Notes under the pieces: model-generated
Seen by the model: the letters and a program-made list of their open reading frames with translations, nothing else
Told to the model about the DNA's origin: nothing
The model's database searches: none
Shown: piece by piece, positions 23,008 to 32,900 of the stretch
How the letters are laid out: the number at the start of each line of letters is the position of its first letter
How positions within the stretch are numbered: the first letter of the stretch is position 1
Assembly (NCBI GenBank): GCA_026929865.2
Contig: CM049398.1
Span: forward strand, 23,741,501-23,805,500
Reading direction: 5' to 3'
DNA: 64,000 bases
From: Hyperoplus lanceolatus
Lineage: Eukaryota > Chordata > Actinopteri > Uranoscopiformes > Ammodytidae
Position numbers and translations under genes: made by a program

Positions 23008-25233
23008 GAAATATTTTTCTTAAGTAAAGTCTCCAAACATATTTTCACCTTCCCAAAGTTGAAAATACATTGCATACATACATGCATTCCCTCTGCAGCC
23101 ATTGTTGATTATCAATAGCCTATTACTGATCATATAAATCACCTATAGATCTCATTTTTTACTGGATCCTGGCCACTGGTAGGATAGAAAGACGGATGTG
23201 TGCCTGGACAGTAAAAGCAGCAGCTGAGTTACGTGCTTAAAGCCAGCTTGACCTGACCGACCCATTATTCTCACACAAAAGACCTGTGGTGGTTACAGTT
23301 ATGCTGCCATTAGCCAAATGAAATTATTGGTGAGTTAATTAAGGTGTTAGTGAGATGATATAGTTGTGTGTGTGTAAGAATACTTTGAAATAACTTAGCG
23401 ACACAGCCTCCCGCTAGCATAGCAACGTTAGCATTAGCGCACTGCTATATGAGCAGCGTTAGCATAAGGCTTCTGCTGGCTAGCTTCACAGGTAACGTTT
23501 AGCTCATGGACACCAAACCGTATGTGAATAAATGTTAGCATTATTCCATATGCAAAGTGCATGTTGCTATTTCTTGCTAAAATGAGCTAAAGCTGAGCAT
23601 GTGTTGTGTAGAATGGTCATAGAGATTACATGTTTTTTGAAAAAAAAAATAGTGTCAACTTGTTAAAGGTTCAGTGAGAATTTTATTTGATTAAGGTACC
23701 AAAGATATTTCAGTTAAGCAATGCAATGCATTATGTTATAATAATAATACATAATGTGGAACCGTAATCCTATGCTATAATGATTTAGATAAGGAAACAA
23801 AAATGCATCTGAACTGTTAACTGATTATTTATATTTTTTCCATGTACATCAACTTGGTGATTAGACAAGATTCTTGGATTCCAGCCCAACTGCTTCATTT
23901 GGAGAGGGGCAACAGGCCTGGAGTGGCCAGCAAACCCAAGAACTGGATCTAAAGAGAGCGAGAGATTATAAATGAGGGTCACCCCTCAACTGATCTTTTG
24001 AGTATAAATAAAGGTTAAATTAAATACATATGTGTTCATTCAAATAACAATGTTAGGGCCAGGTTAAACTAGTGTTTAGTCACAAGAGAATGATCATTAT
24101 TTTGTTTTATCTTCAGTCCATGATTAAAAATGGAACTGTTATGTTCTTTGTGTATTTTATTTTTGTTTATGTTGCAACAATGATATATACACTCCAAGGA
24201 AGAGTGTAGAAAATACATATTAACCTGTTAAACCTAACTGTTGAGTCAGTGTGTTTCACCATTGCTGTTAGTAATCCATTTCCTCCTGTTTGTTACTTTC
24301 AGAGAAAATCATTAAACTGGATATAATTTGTTGAAGAAACTATTTTGGAGTTATTTGACGGTATTCATGTCAAATGTGAGAGCCGTGTTTCCAAATAAAA
24401 CTAAAGATTCTAAATCAAATAACATGTTCTTTCTTTTTTAAATTGTGACTGAATTGTGTTGATAACAGATTGTTGTCATGAATTGATTTCCAGTTGGAAA
24501 TATTTTAGTATGTTTAATATTGTTATTATAGAGAATGTACACGGGTCACAAAGAGCAATGTTGATTGATGTAATGTACTTAGGTAATCCTTATTCAGCAC
24601 TATTTTGCATTTATTAAGTGTAACAAGTGACAAATGGTTCCCACTTTACAATAAAGGTCACAAATAACATTAAGAAATGGTTAATTATGCTCAAGTGATG
24701 CTCAGTCAGCACTAGTATGCCTTTATTAGGTGTTAATTCATGAGAAATGGTTCTCACTTTACAATAAGGGTCACAAAGTCCATTAATAAATGGTTAATTA
24801 CACTTAAGTAATGCCTATTATGGTTAATTATGCTTCAGTAAATGCCTATTCAGCACGGGTGTGCATTTATTAAGTGTTACTTAATGGATAAATGGTTCCC
24901 ACTTTACAATAAGGGTCACACAGAGCATTAATAAATGGTTAATTATGCTTAAGTAATGTTACAAAAATGACATTTGTTAACAGTTAATTAATGCTCATTA
25001 TTATATTAATCAGCTGTTGGTTCATGCTTAATTAATGGGTTAACTAAGGTTAATATAGGATATTTATAAACATTACATAATGTAGTAATTAATACCTTAG
25101 TTAACATGAATACCATTAGTACATGCTTACTAGACACATTAGTTAACAGTTAACTAATGGTTAGTTAAACCTTATTAAGCATTAACTAACCATTAATTAA
25201 TGTACCCTTATTGTAAAGCGTTACCCAAGGATT

Positions 25234-25506
25234 TAATGGATAGATGACCACAAACAGGGCAACTACTCGTTCAGAAAACAATGGAATACTTTTTCAACAT
25301 GACTTTGCATATATCAGGAGAGCAGGGAACTAACGTGGTTAATGTCTGAAACGACTCATGGCCGCATATTCACAGTTAGGCTACCTAAGCCCCGTGTTTA
25401 ACGTAACATCAGGCTGCAGTCCCAATAAATGTTTGCAAGTAATTTTCTACGTGAAATGTGTTATTGGTTTTGGGAGTAATGCTTTGCTAGCCAGGCGGAG
25501 CTGTTG
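25234..25506. other. Short unique non-coding interval
   Basis: No coding domain or repeat end is visible between X1 and the Gypsy fragment. Confidence 0.5.
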
Positions 25507-26102
25507 TTAAACATGTTGGCTGATGACATTTACTGTTTGTAAAGTGTGCAAATCTTGAATCCTGTTAGTGCACCATTGATTGATGTCCTGGTGCATCCCT
25601 GGCCAATAGCACCGCTGCCGTACCAAGTCAGTTGTCCGTTCGACACCTTGATGCCCATGCTCCTGATGCAGCTGATGAAGGACCTGGTTCTTGAGCGACA
25701 TGGGGAGCACCAATTGAAGGAGATCCCCCACGGTGGGGTGGCAGACTGTGCGATGCAATACTCCATCTTTTTCCATCATTCGACCATTGTCTGACTAGCC
25801 CAAGCACTTCCTTTGAGGTCTGGTGCCGTTCAGCTGCATATGGGCCCCTCTTCCGGGTCAAAAACCTCAGGAATTCCTTGATGGCAGGGTCGGCTTCCTG
25901 TAAGATACACAAATCAGATGGGGAGTGAGAGGAGAAAGCAGTGATGGTGGCCTGGGTAGCCCTGGTTGTCTGATCAGGTTTAAAGAACTGCTTCAGTGCT
26001 TCTGGGACATGACTGCCAGAGGCTACAAGTTCAGAGTCAGTAGCACTGGGTGGGTGCTGTCGGGAGAGTGCATCTGCATTTTGATTACTTCGACCAGGCC
26101 TG
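25507..26102 (-). pseudogene. Gypsy pol: tether and integrase zinc finger, frameshifted
   Basis: Read on the minus strand, the segment starts with YRPGRSNQNADALSR, the conserved end of Gypsy RNase H, and continues through a variable tether. It then reaches HHxxxC-type integrase zinc-binding sequence: LHQEHGHQGVERTTDLV and RCYWPGMHQDINQWC. These residues form the H2C2 finger that precedes the integrase catalytic core. The frame changes by one base near 25770-25780, where two overlapping open stretches meet. The DDE core expected next is missing; the sequence becomes unrelated near 25507. The piece is a dead fragment. Confidence 0.85.
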
Positions 26103-26104
26103 TA

Positions 26105-27044
26105 GGGGAGAACGGGGTAATTTGTCACATGGGTTGGATGTCACATTCGTTATATCTCGCCACCAGAGCGCGCTAGCTCTGAAATGTTGATATAAAAAAG
26201 GTCCAGAATTGGGATCAGAGGTCACATACATAGACTTCCTTGGAGTGCTGCATTTCAGGTGAGAGGATGTTTTGTGTTTTTCATGTCAAATTCAAAATAT
26301 TTAGCTCCTCAGTATTTTTCATCTAGGCTTTTACACAATGGGTTTATAACAAAACACTTGTTACCCTCAGGAAGTGTGAAGGGTAAACTATAGTTTAGAT
26401 TGTCGTTAGCAAGCTAATTAGTTGTCAGATGTTTGTTGGCCTTGATGCTAGCAAGAAATTCAAGTTGGGGTTGGTCGTCAAATTTTTTGGGGGGTTGGTT
26501 GTCACATGTTATCTCAAGGCTGCAGCCAGAAAAGGAACCCAATAACGAAAGAAATTGTCAAGCTGTATCCTCACTGACACCCCAGAGAAGGAAAGAATAG
26601 AGCAGGAAAAGGCAGCTAGCAAGCAAAAGAAAAAAGGGCAACAAAATCAAAACAACCCAGTGCATCCCAAACTAGACCAGCTGCCAAGGCTACAGAACGT
26701 TATGTAGGCCTATTTGTCAACTTGACAATGCAATTAAACATTCAAATTTGGTTCTGCCTCCTTGCCTTCTTTTTAAGATTTTTCCCATTAAGATAACATT
26801 GTGACAAACAACCCCATAGTGTGTGACAACCGACCCCTTGATGGGGTTGGTTGTCACAATGTGTCAGAGTGTCTTTGATGGTAAATTACTTCTTCATTAC
26901 AATAAGTTGGAAAAAAAGAGAGACACACATTTCTAGCCAACACCTTAAGCTTCAATTTAATGTAGGAATGGCTATTGACAGATGTTTTGGTGATGAGCAA
27001 TTCTCACTAGAGTAAAAAGTGTGCCTACTTACCCCGTTCTCCCC
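26105..27044. mobile_element. TA-duplicating MITE with GGGGAGAACGGGG termini
   Basis: The ends are inverted copies of GGGGAGAACGGGGTAA and are each flanked by TA (26103-26104 and 27045-27046). Removing the element and one TA restores the Gypsy reading frame across the site, which confirms the duplication. Inside, motifs such as GGTTGGTTGTCACA occur in both orientations. No transposase is present. TA duplication suggests mobilisation by a Tc1/mariner-type enzyme. Confidence 0.85.
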
Positions 27045-27045
27045 T

Positions 27046-27419
27046 ACTTGATAGTGAAATCAAATGCAGCAAGTTGTGAAGCCCAACGCTGTTCTGTAGC
27101 ACCTAGCTTGGCTGTAGATATGTGGCTGAGAGGGTTATTGTCCGTGAACACCACACATTTCTGTCCAAGCAGGTAATCTATGAATTATTCAGTAAGGGCC
27201 CACTTAAGGGCCAGAAATTCCAATTTCATTGAGCTGGAATTACTCATGTTTCTTTCCGTAGGTCTGAGGCCCTGGCTAGCATAAGATATAGGTCTGACCC
27301 TGCCATCCTGATTTTGGGAGAGCAGAGCCCCGAGCCCACTGTAGCTGGCATCAACTTCTAGGATGAAAGGCAAGGAGAAGTTGGCATAGGCCAGAACTGG
27401 AGCAGTCACACACCTACTT
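27046..27419 (-). pseudogene. Gypsy pol: RNase H domain with a nonsense codon
   Basis: The minus-strand frame at 27185-27409 gives VTAPVLAYANFSLPFILEVDAS, the start of a Gypsy RNase H with its first catalytic aspartate (VDAS), then RPISYASQGLRPTERN and KLEFLALKWALTE with the catalytic glutamate. A TAA stop follows at about 27182-27184. Beyond it the same frame continues with FIDYLLGQKCVVFTDNNPLSH, including the third catalytic aspartate (TDNN), and ATEQRWASQLAAFDFTIK up to the MITE. A single nonsense change therefore interrupts an otherwise complete domain. The RT domain that should precede it is missing. Confidence 0.85.
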
Positions 27420-27883
27420 TTAACCCTTGTGTGGTGTTCATATTGTTGTTACACAGCCAGTGTTCATGGGTCTGGTGGACCAACTGCATTTTAGGAGGTT
27501 TTAATTCAACACAATCAAACATTTTATGTTGAAATACTCAACAGATGTTTACTTCATCCTATTTGCAAGAGATATAAACAGCATAAATGGTTAATAGTTG
27601 CCCTTTACCTATGTTAGATCACATTTATGAATTAAAGTAACACTCGTTTTATTGTCTGTTTTTGAATAAAATGTAATAAAATCAGATAAACTATTATAAA
27701 AAAGATGTGAGGGGGATAAATTCAACAAATTTACAAATGAAGCAGGGTTTTTCATAATTATTGATTTTAATTTATTTGAACTTAATAGGAAATGTAACCC
27801 ATTTAGGTCAGTTTACACTACAAAACTAATTGGCTGGTCCTAGTGCTGGCTGCTGAAGGCTGGTCATGTGTCTTTGTTATGGA

Positions 27884-27967
27884 ATGAGCTGATACTCAAT
27901 CTTATCCTCTTCTTCAAAATCACTGTCTGACTCTGAAATTTCAGAAATGTGATCGTCACTTTGATCT
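27884..27967 (-). pseudogene. piggyBac transposase N-terminal acidic remnant
   Basis: The minus strand reads DDHISEISESDSDFEEED, similar to the aspartate/glutamate/serine-rich start of piggyBac-type transposases (PGBD family). No DDD catalytic core follows toward 27424, so the gene is mostly deleted. The call depends on this short compositional motif together with the TTAA-flanked terminus. Confidence is moderate. Confidence 0.45.
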
Positions 27968-27969
27968 CA

Positions 27970-28800
27970 TCACTGCTTTATGCAGATGATGTCATCAGGA
28001 CCACATCCTGATGACATCATCGGTCTGTGACCTTCAGCTCTCACTGGATTGGTTCACAGCCGAGTGTGAAGCGGCCGGGATGAGGATCAGCACCTCTAAA
28101 TCTGAGGCCATGGTTTTCAGTAGGACACCAATGGATTGTCTACTCAAATAGAGAATAGTCTTTACCCCAAGTGAAGGGCTTCAAGTACCTCGGGGTCTTG
28201 TTTGTGAGGGAGGGGACAATGGCCTGAGTTTGGCCGGAGAATCGGAGCAGCGGGGGCGGTATTGCACTTGCTTTAACACAACGTTGTGACAAAAAGAGAG
28301 TTGAGTTGGAAGGCAAAGCTCTCGATCTACTGGTCGATCTTGGTTCCTACTCTCACCTATGGTCATGAAGGCTGGGTAATGACCCAAAGAACCAGATCGC
28401 GGGAACAAGTGGCCGAAATGGGTTTTCTCAGGAGGGTGGCTGGCGCCTCCCTTAAAGATAGGGAGAGAAGCTCAGTCATCCTGAGAGATTTGGAGTAGAG
28501 ATGCTTCTCCTATGTGTAAAAAGGAGCTAGTTGAGGTGGTTCGGGCGTCTGGTAAGGATGCCCTCAGGGCGCCTCCCTGGGGAGGTGTTCCCAGCACGTC
28601 CAGCTGGAAGGAGGCCTCAGGTAAGACCCTGGACAAAGTGGAGGGATTATATCTCCACCCTGACCTAGTAACACCTCTGGATCCCCCAGTCAGAGCTGTT
28701 TACTGTGGCCCGGGAAGTAGAAGTTTGGGGTCCCCGGCTTGACCCGACCCCCGATTAGCAGTTTATCATGAGTAATGATCTTGAGAGAGTGAGTGATCCT
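27970..28800 (+). mobile_element. Rex3-like LINE 3' fragment (copy C)
   Basis: The sequence is collinear with 9940-10775 of copy A, from the catalytic YADDV box to the end of the ORF, but is clearly more diverged. It lies within the piggyBac-like element. Its 3' end has degenerate GAGTGATGAT-type repeats rather than a clean tail. Confidence 0.8.
28022..28750 (+). pseudogene. Rex3-like LINE ORF 3' end, degenerate
   Basis: The open piece at 28286-28498 keeps [33 protein letters not shown], matching the region after the RT palm in copies A and B, followed by [11 protein letters not shown]. Several frame breaks and stops separate this from the upstream SACDLQLS-like block and from the C-terminal LRRAPP/RGRPR region. 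Divergence from copies A and B is much greater than between A and B. Only part of the RT thumb and C-terminal region is present. It is non-functional. Confidence 0.8.
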
Positions 28801-29085
28801 CACATTCTGAAAGCTCTAACTCTACATCATCTTTAAAAAGCTTATCTCTCTTCCAAAACCTAGAATTTTCCCACTTTTATTAGTCCTGGGTCCAGTAGAC
28901 CCGAACATCCTGAATGTAATATAAATGTGTAGGGGGGTGTATAGTGTGTGTTGACCTTTTTTTTCTGATATATGTTCTTCACAGTAAATGAGCCAAGGCC
29001 AATGAGTCTCAGTTTGAAATTATAATTAATAGTATCATTTTTCTTTTGATAAAAATTAAAATGGGTCCCACAGACCCGAACACAC

Positions 29086-29256
29086 AGGTAGCACATAGGG
29101 TTTTTTTTTTTGTGCTACCTATGTGTTAGGTAGCACAAAAAAAAAACCCCTATGTGTTACCTACTACATAGTTTTTTTTTTTGCGCTACCTATGTGTTAG
29201 GTAGCACAAAAAAAAAAAACCCTATGTGTTAGGTAGCACATAGGGTTTTTTTTTTT
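29086..29256. repeat. Array of palindromic GTAGCACATAGGG/T-tract units
   Basis: Units of GTAGCACATAGGG and their inverse CCTATGTGCTAC alternate with runs of 10-13 T or A. The array forms several nested inverted repeats such as GTGCTACCTATGTGTTAGGTAGCAC. The units copy the right terminus of the piggyBac-like element. It abuts the BEL 3' LTR end. Confidence 0.9.
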
Positions 29257-29873
29257 TGTAGGGGACTGGGCCATTTGCAGGCTGTGTTCAAGAGCACTAG
29301 GTTCAACACTGATTGGAAATGCTTCTACATTGCTACAATCGCATAACAGTAGCTCAGCTGTGCCGAAGCCTTCAGTCAGCCGACAGTCTAGCAGGGCGAG
29401 CAGACTAGTCTCCCGTTGCTAGGTCATATCCTTGGTCAATCCTATTAACGGCCTCGCTGAACTATGTTTTTATATGTCAAGTTCTTCCCTCTTTTGTGCA
29501 GTCTCCACTTGAAGGAGTTAGATATCTATGCAGAGTTGCTGGGCTTCACTCAAAAAAACCACACTTTTTCTCTTCCTTTTTATCTTCTTTTATTTTCTGA
29601 TTTCAAGGTTTCAGGTAGGTTGTTTGGGTAGTTAGTTAGTTAGCTGAAAAACCGGCTGCCTCTCTGGCGTTTGTAGATTCGTTTGCACGGGATAAGATAT
29701 TTTTGAACTGAGCGCTGCTCCAGTCGCGTCTTGTTCTTTTCACTTCATCAGTAGTTGTTGTGTGCCGCCTCTTTTATAGTCCGTGCGGCAACTCGGACTG
29801 CCGAAAGGTTCCTTTCCAGCTTGCTACGTGAGTTAATTAATTATTTCTTTAGTTCCTTTAGTTTGACTTCACA
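29257..29873 (-). repeat. BEL/Pao 3' LTR (probably complete)
   Basis: On the minus strand it begins TGTGAAGTCAAAC. Beyond the part shared with the 5' LTR (29440-29873) it continues about 183 bases to CCCAGTCCCCTACA, giving TG…CA ends. The true right limit of the LTR within 29257-29440 is inferred, because the 5' LTR lacks this part. Confidence 0.6.
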
Positions 29874-29919
29874 CCTCCCACTCGATCTTCGCCTGGAAAC
29901 GGTGTGAAGATCGACAGCT

Positions 29920-32900
29920 TCAAAGGCAAACTTGGCTCTCCTTTCCCTGCTGCTTTTGGCTTTCTGTCTGTTCCTCCGCAGGTAATAGGACGACGAGCCG
30001 CCTGACATCCCTGTGAAGGACGGTGGCTTGGATCTTTTCCCTTCTGATTGTAGGAATTGACTTGCCTTTCAGAGCTCTCGTGACAGGGACACAGTAGCTT
30101 GGGAAAACTCTTACATTGACGTCCCTTACAACGCCTTTATCATCTGGAGTCGTGCTGATGACTCTGCCAAGCTTGAACTGCCCTCGTAGTGCATTTTGGT
30201 CACACAGCCACACAACATCTCCAATGGCAACATTTCTTTGTCCAGTATGCCATTTGCTTCGGACAAATAAGTTTGGACCAGCGAGTTGGCTCCAGCTCCT
30301 CCAGAACTTGGTCACCTCCAACTGCATAGCTCTCAGTCTTTTGTACGGGTAGTTGTGAAAGTCGAAGGTTTTCAAGTCCCCTCTCTGAGAGGCCCGGCCT
30401 AGTAGGAGAGTGTTGTGTGTGACGTACTGGATGCAGTCTTCTCGACTTTGTATTCTTGCGTCAATTGGGCGCTCATTTGCCAGGTTGGCTGCGATGTAAA
30501 GAGTTGTCTGGAACTCACTGTAGCTTAGTGAAGCCTCATTCCCAAGATTCTGGAATGCCCTCTTTACAATTCCTACAGCAGCTTCTGCAGCACCATTCCT
30601 GTGTGGCGAATCGGCTGGATGGATTTTCCACTGCCACTCAGTTCCATTCCTTGCTGCCATTTCCTCCAGATTTGCTTTGTCTAGGTCCAAAAACCTGTAG
30701 AGTTCCTCAAGGACTGGTTTTGCTCCAATAAAATTGGTGCCTGGGTCCGACCACATCTTCCGTGGATGACCTCTGATTGCTGTGAACCTTTGATAAGCCA
30801 TTAGGAAGCTTTCAGTTGACAGGGTGTTTGCCAGCTCGGTGTGAATGGCTCTGCTTGCCATGCAGCAAAAGACAACTCCCCAGACCTTTAGTGTCACTCT
30901 TTTCTTGACGTCATCTTTAACTTGGTAAGGGCCAAAGAGGTCAACTGATGTGAATTCAAATGGTGCAGCAGGTTCAGTCCTTTCTGGCGGCATGTCAGCC
31001 ATTATTTGTTGACACGTCTTTGCTTTTGCTTTCCTGCAGACCATGCAAGCATCAACAACTTTTTGTGCGATCCTCCTCCCTTTAATGACCCATGCCTTCC
31101 TCCTCATCTTCAGGAGGGTTCCAGCCACTCCCTCATGACCTTCATTGTGGGCCTCTCGAGCTATCAGCTTGGACACCCAGGCGTCATAGGGTAAGAGGGG
31201 GATGCTAACTTGAGCTTCCTTGAAGCTTTGTACTCGGCCTCCGCAGAGCAGTAGCCCAGTGTCTCTGTCTTTATGGACCACAAGCCTGTCTAACGTGGTG
31301 CCAGGGAAGGTTGCGTTTTCTTGTGCTGCAAGGAAAATGTCTCTCAGGGCATCCTCTCGCTCCCTTACAGAGATGACTCCTGTGGAGGAGATTGCCTCCC
31401 ACTTTGGACTCTCCATGGCTTGACTTTGTTTGCTAAACCTTTTTGCCGCTCTCCAGATCCATGCAACTGTCTTTACCAGACGGCTCAGAGTGCTGTATCT
31501 TGTGACATCCACCAGTGTTTGGATAGCTGACCCTGCAGGTAGCCTCCTTTGCTTTGTTTGTGCCTCCTGTTTCAGTTTGTGTTCCACTTGCTGCTTCTTA
31601 GCCTGAGCTCTGGTCAGAGCGGCAACAAATGCTTTCTTTTGAAGTTTAGTGACGTTCTCCCTGGCAGTGGCTGCGAGTTCTTTGGCTGATGTGATTGGCC
31701 ACTCCTCCACTGGCAAGCTTAGAAATTGGGGACCTTTTTGCCATTCTGAGTCCTCATCGAGGTCTTGATGGCTGGTTCCTCTTGTTATAACGTCGGCAAT
31801 GTTTTGTGGGCCAGGAATCCACCACCAGTCCTGGACCCGTGTGTTGCTTTGAATCTCCCCGATCCTATTTGCAAAGAATGTCTGATAGCCATAGCTTTCC
31901 CGCTGTATTGCTCCAAGGATTGTCTGGCTATCAACAAAATGGTACCACCTCTGAATCTGGATTCGGCTGTGCAGTTCAAAGTACTTTCTTAGCCGTGAGG
32001 CAAACACTGCTCCACACATTTCTGCTTTGACAGCATCCCCTCCTTGATCCAAAGGAGTAAGTTTTGCTTTGGACTCCACCAGCCGGATGACCGGGCCCTG
32101 GTCTGAACTCCATCGGAGGTACATCACTGCTCCATAAGTATGCTCACTACCATCAGAGAATGTGATTGCCAGGGGACCATCAGTAAAGCTTGGGGGAGTC
32201 AGTGCTCTGGTAAACTTGACTTTGGCAAGTTGGCCGTACTCCTCAAAGAGCTTTATTGCATCCTCCCTGAGTGCATCTGAGAGCGCTGTATCCCATGAGT
32301 CCTTCACAGGTGCACTTCCACCCTTTGCTTCCTGGAATGCCCTACGTACCAGGATAGCTTCCTTCTGCTTGACGGGAGTTACCAGGCCGACTGGATCATA
32401 CAGCCCTGACACTTGGCTCAGCAGTGCTCGCCGAGTCAGGGGGTTGGGCGTTTGGGCTCTTATCTGCTCCTGCAGAAGGTCTTGGCCGAGTCTCATCTTT
32501 TTCTTTCTCCTTGAGAAGTTTATTCCCACCATGACATGGAGTTTGTCCTCTTCTACCATGTATCCAAGGCCGAGTGCCTTATTGTCCTCGTCTCGCATCT
32601 GGTTGGGTAAGACCATGGTCTTTTCCACAGCCTTTTCCAGCTTCTCACTGCACTCTTTCCTCCCACTTTGCTCAGAATAGACCCAAGGTTTGAGCTCGAA
32701 CCCTCCAGCTTTCAGAATCTTTTCCACATTCGCTGTGATGGTTTTCAGCTGGTTTAAGTCATTGTGGGACGTGAGAATGTCATCAACGTAGCTGTCTTCT
32801 TGAATTACCTGCCGTTCCTGTTTGAGGTGAGTGAAAGGTGGGAGGTTGGCGGTTTCACGCATTGCAAGCTGTGCGATGCATCCTGCTGGCTTGTCACCGA

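Larger units (their letters stand above)
18927..25225. mobile_element. Large palindromic foldback-like DNA element (X1)
   Basis: It begins GGTAACACTTTACAATAAGG and ends with the inverse (…AAAGCGTTACC). It is bordered by CAAGGATT at 18919-18926 and 25226-25233, a perfect 8-base target duplication. The left part (18927-21011) and right part (23008-25225) are inverted copies of each other over almost their whole length: each carries the same subterminal repeats, the same ~200-base open block and the same inner segment with CTAGC-rich sequence. No transposase domain was recognised, so it is non-autonomous as seen. The 8-base duplication would fit hAT-like or P-like elements, but the superfamily is not established. 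The related element X2 sits near its centre. Confidence 0.8.
25507..27419 (-). mobile_element. Gypsy LTR retrotransposon pol fragment
   Basis: On the minus strand it holds RNase H, tether and the N-terminal zinc-binding part of integrase in the Gypsy order. The reverse transcriptase side is cut off exactly at a TTAA where a piggyBac-like element begins (27420). The integrase core and LTRs are absent. A TA-duplicating MITE splits it at 26105-27044. Confidence 0.85.
27424..29100 (-). mobile_element. piggyBac-like element, internally deleted, carrying a LINE
   Basis: The left end follows a TTAA (27420-27423) and reads CCCTTGTGTGGTGTTC. The right end, inverted, reads CCCTATGTGCTACCTGTGTG and includes a GACCCGAACA motif matching the fish piggyBac terminal style. 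A second TTAA is not present; the right flank is replaced by palindromic T/A-tract repeats. A minus-strand acidic N-terminal transposase remnant lies inside. The Rex3-like fragment at 27970-28800 is nested in it. Confidence 0.6.
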
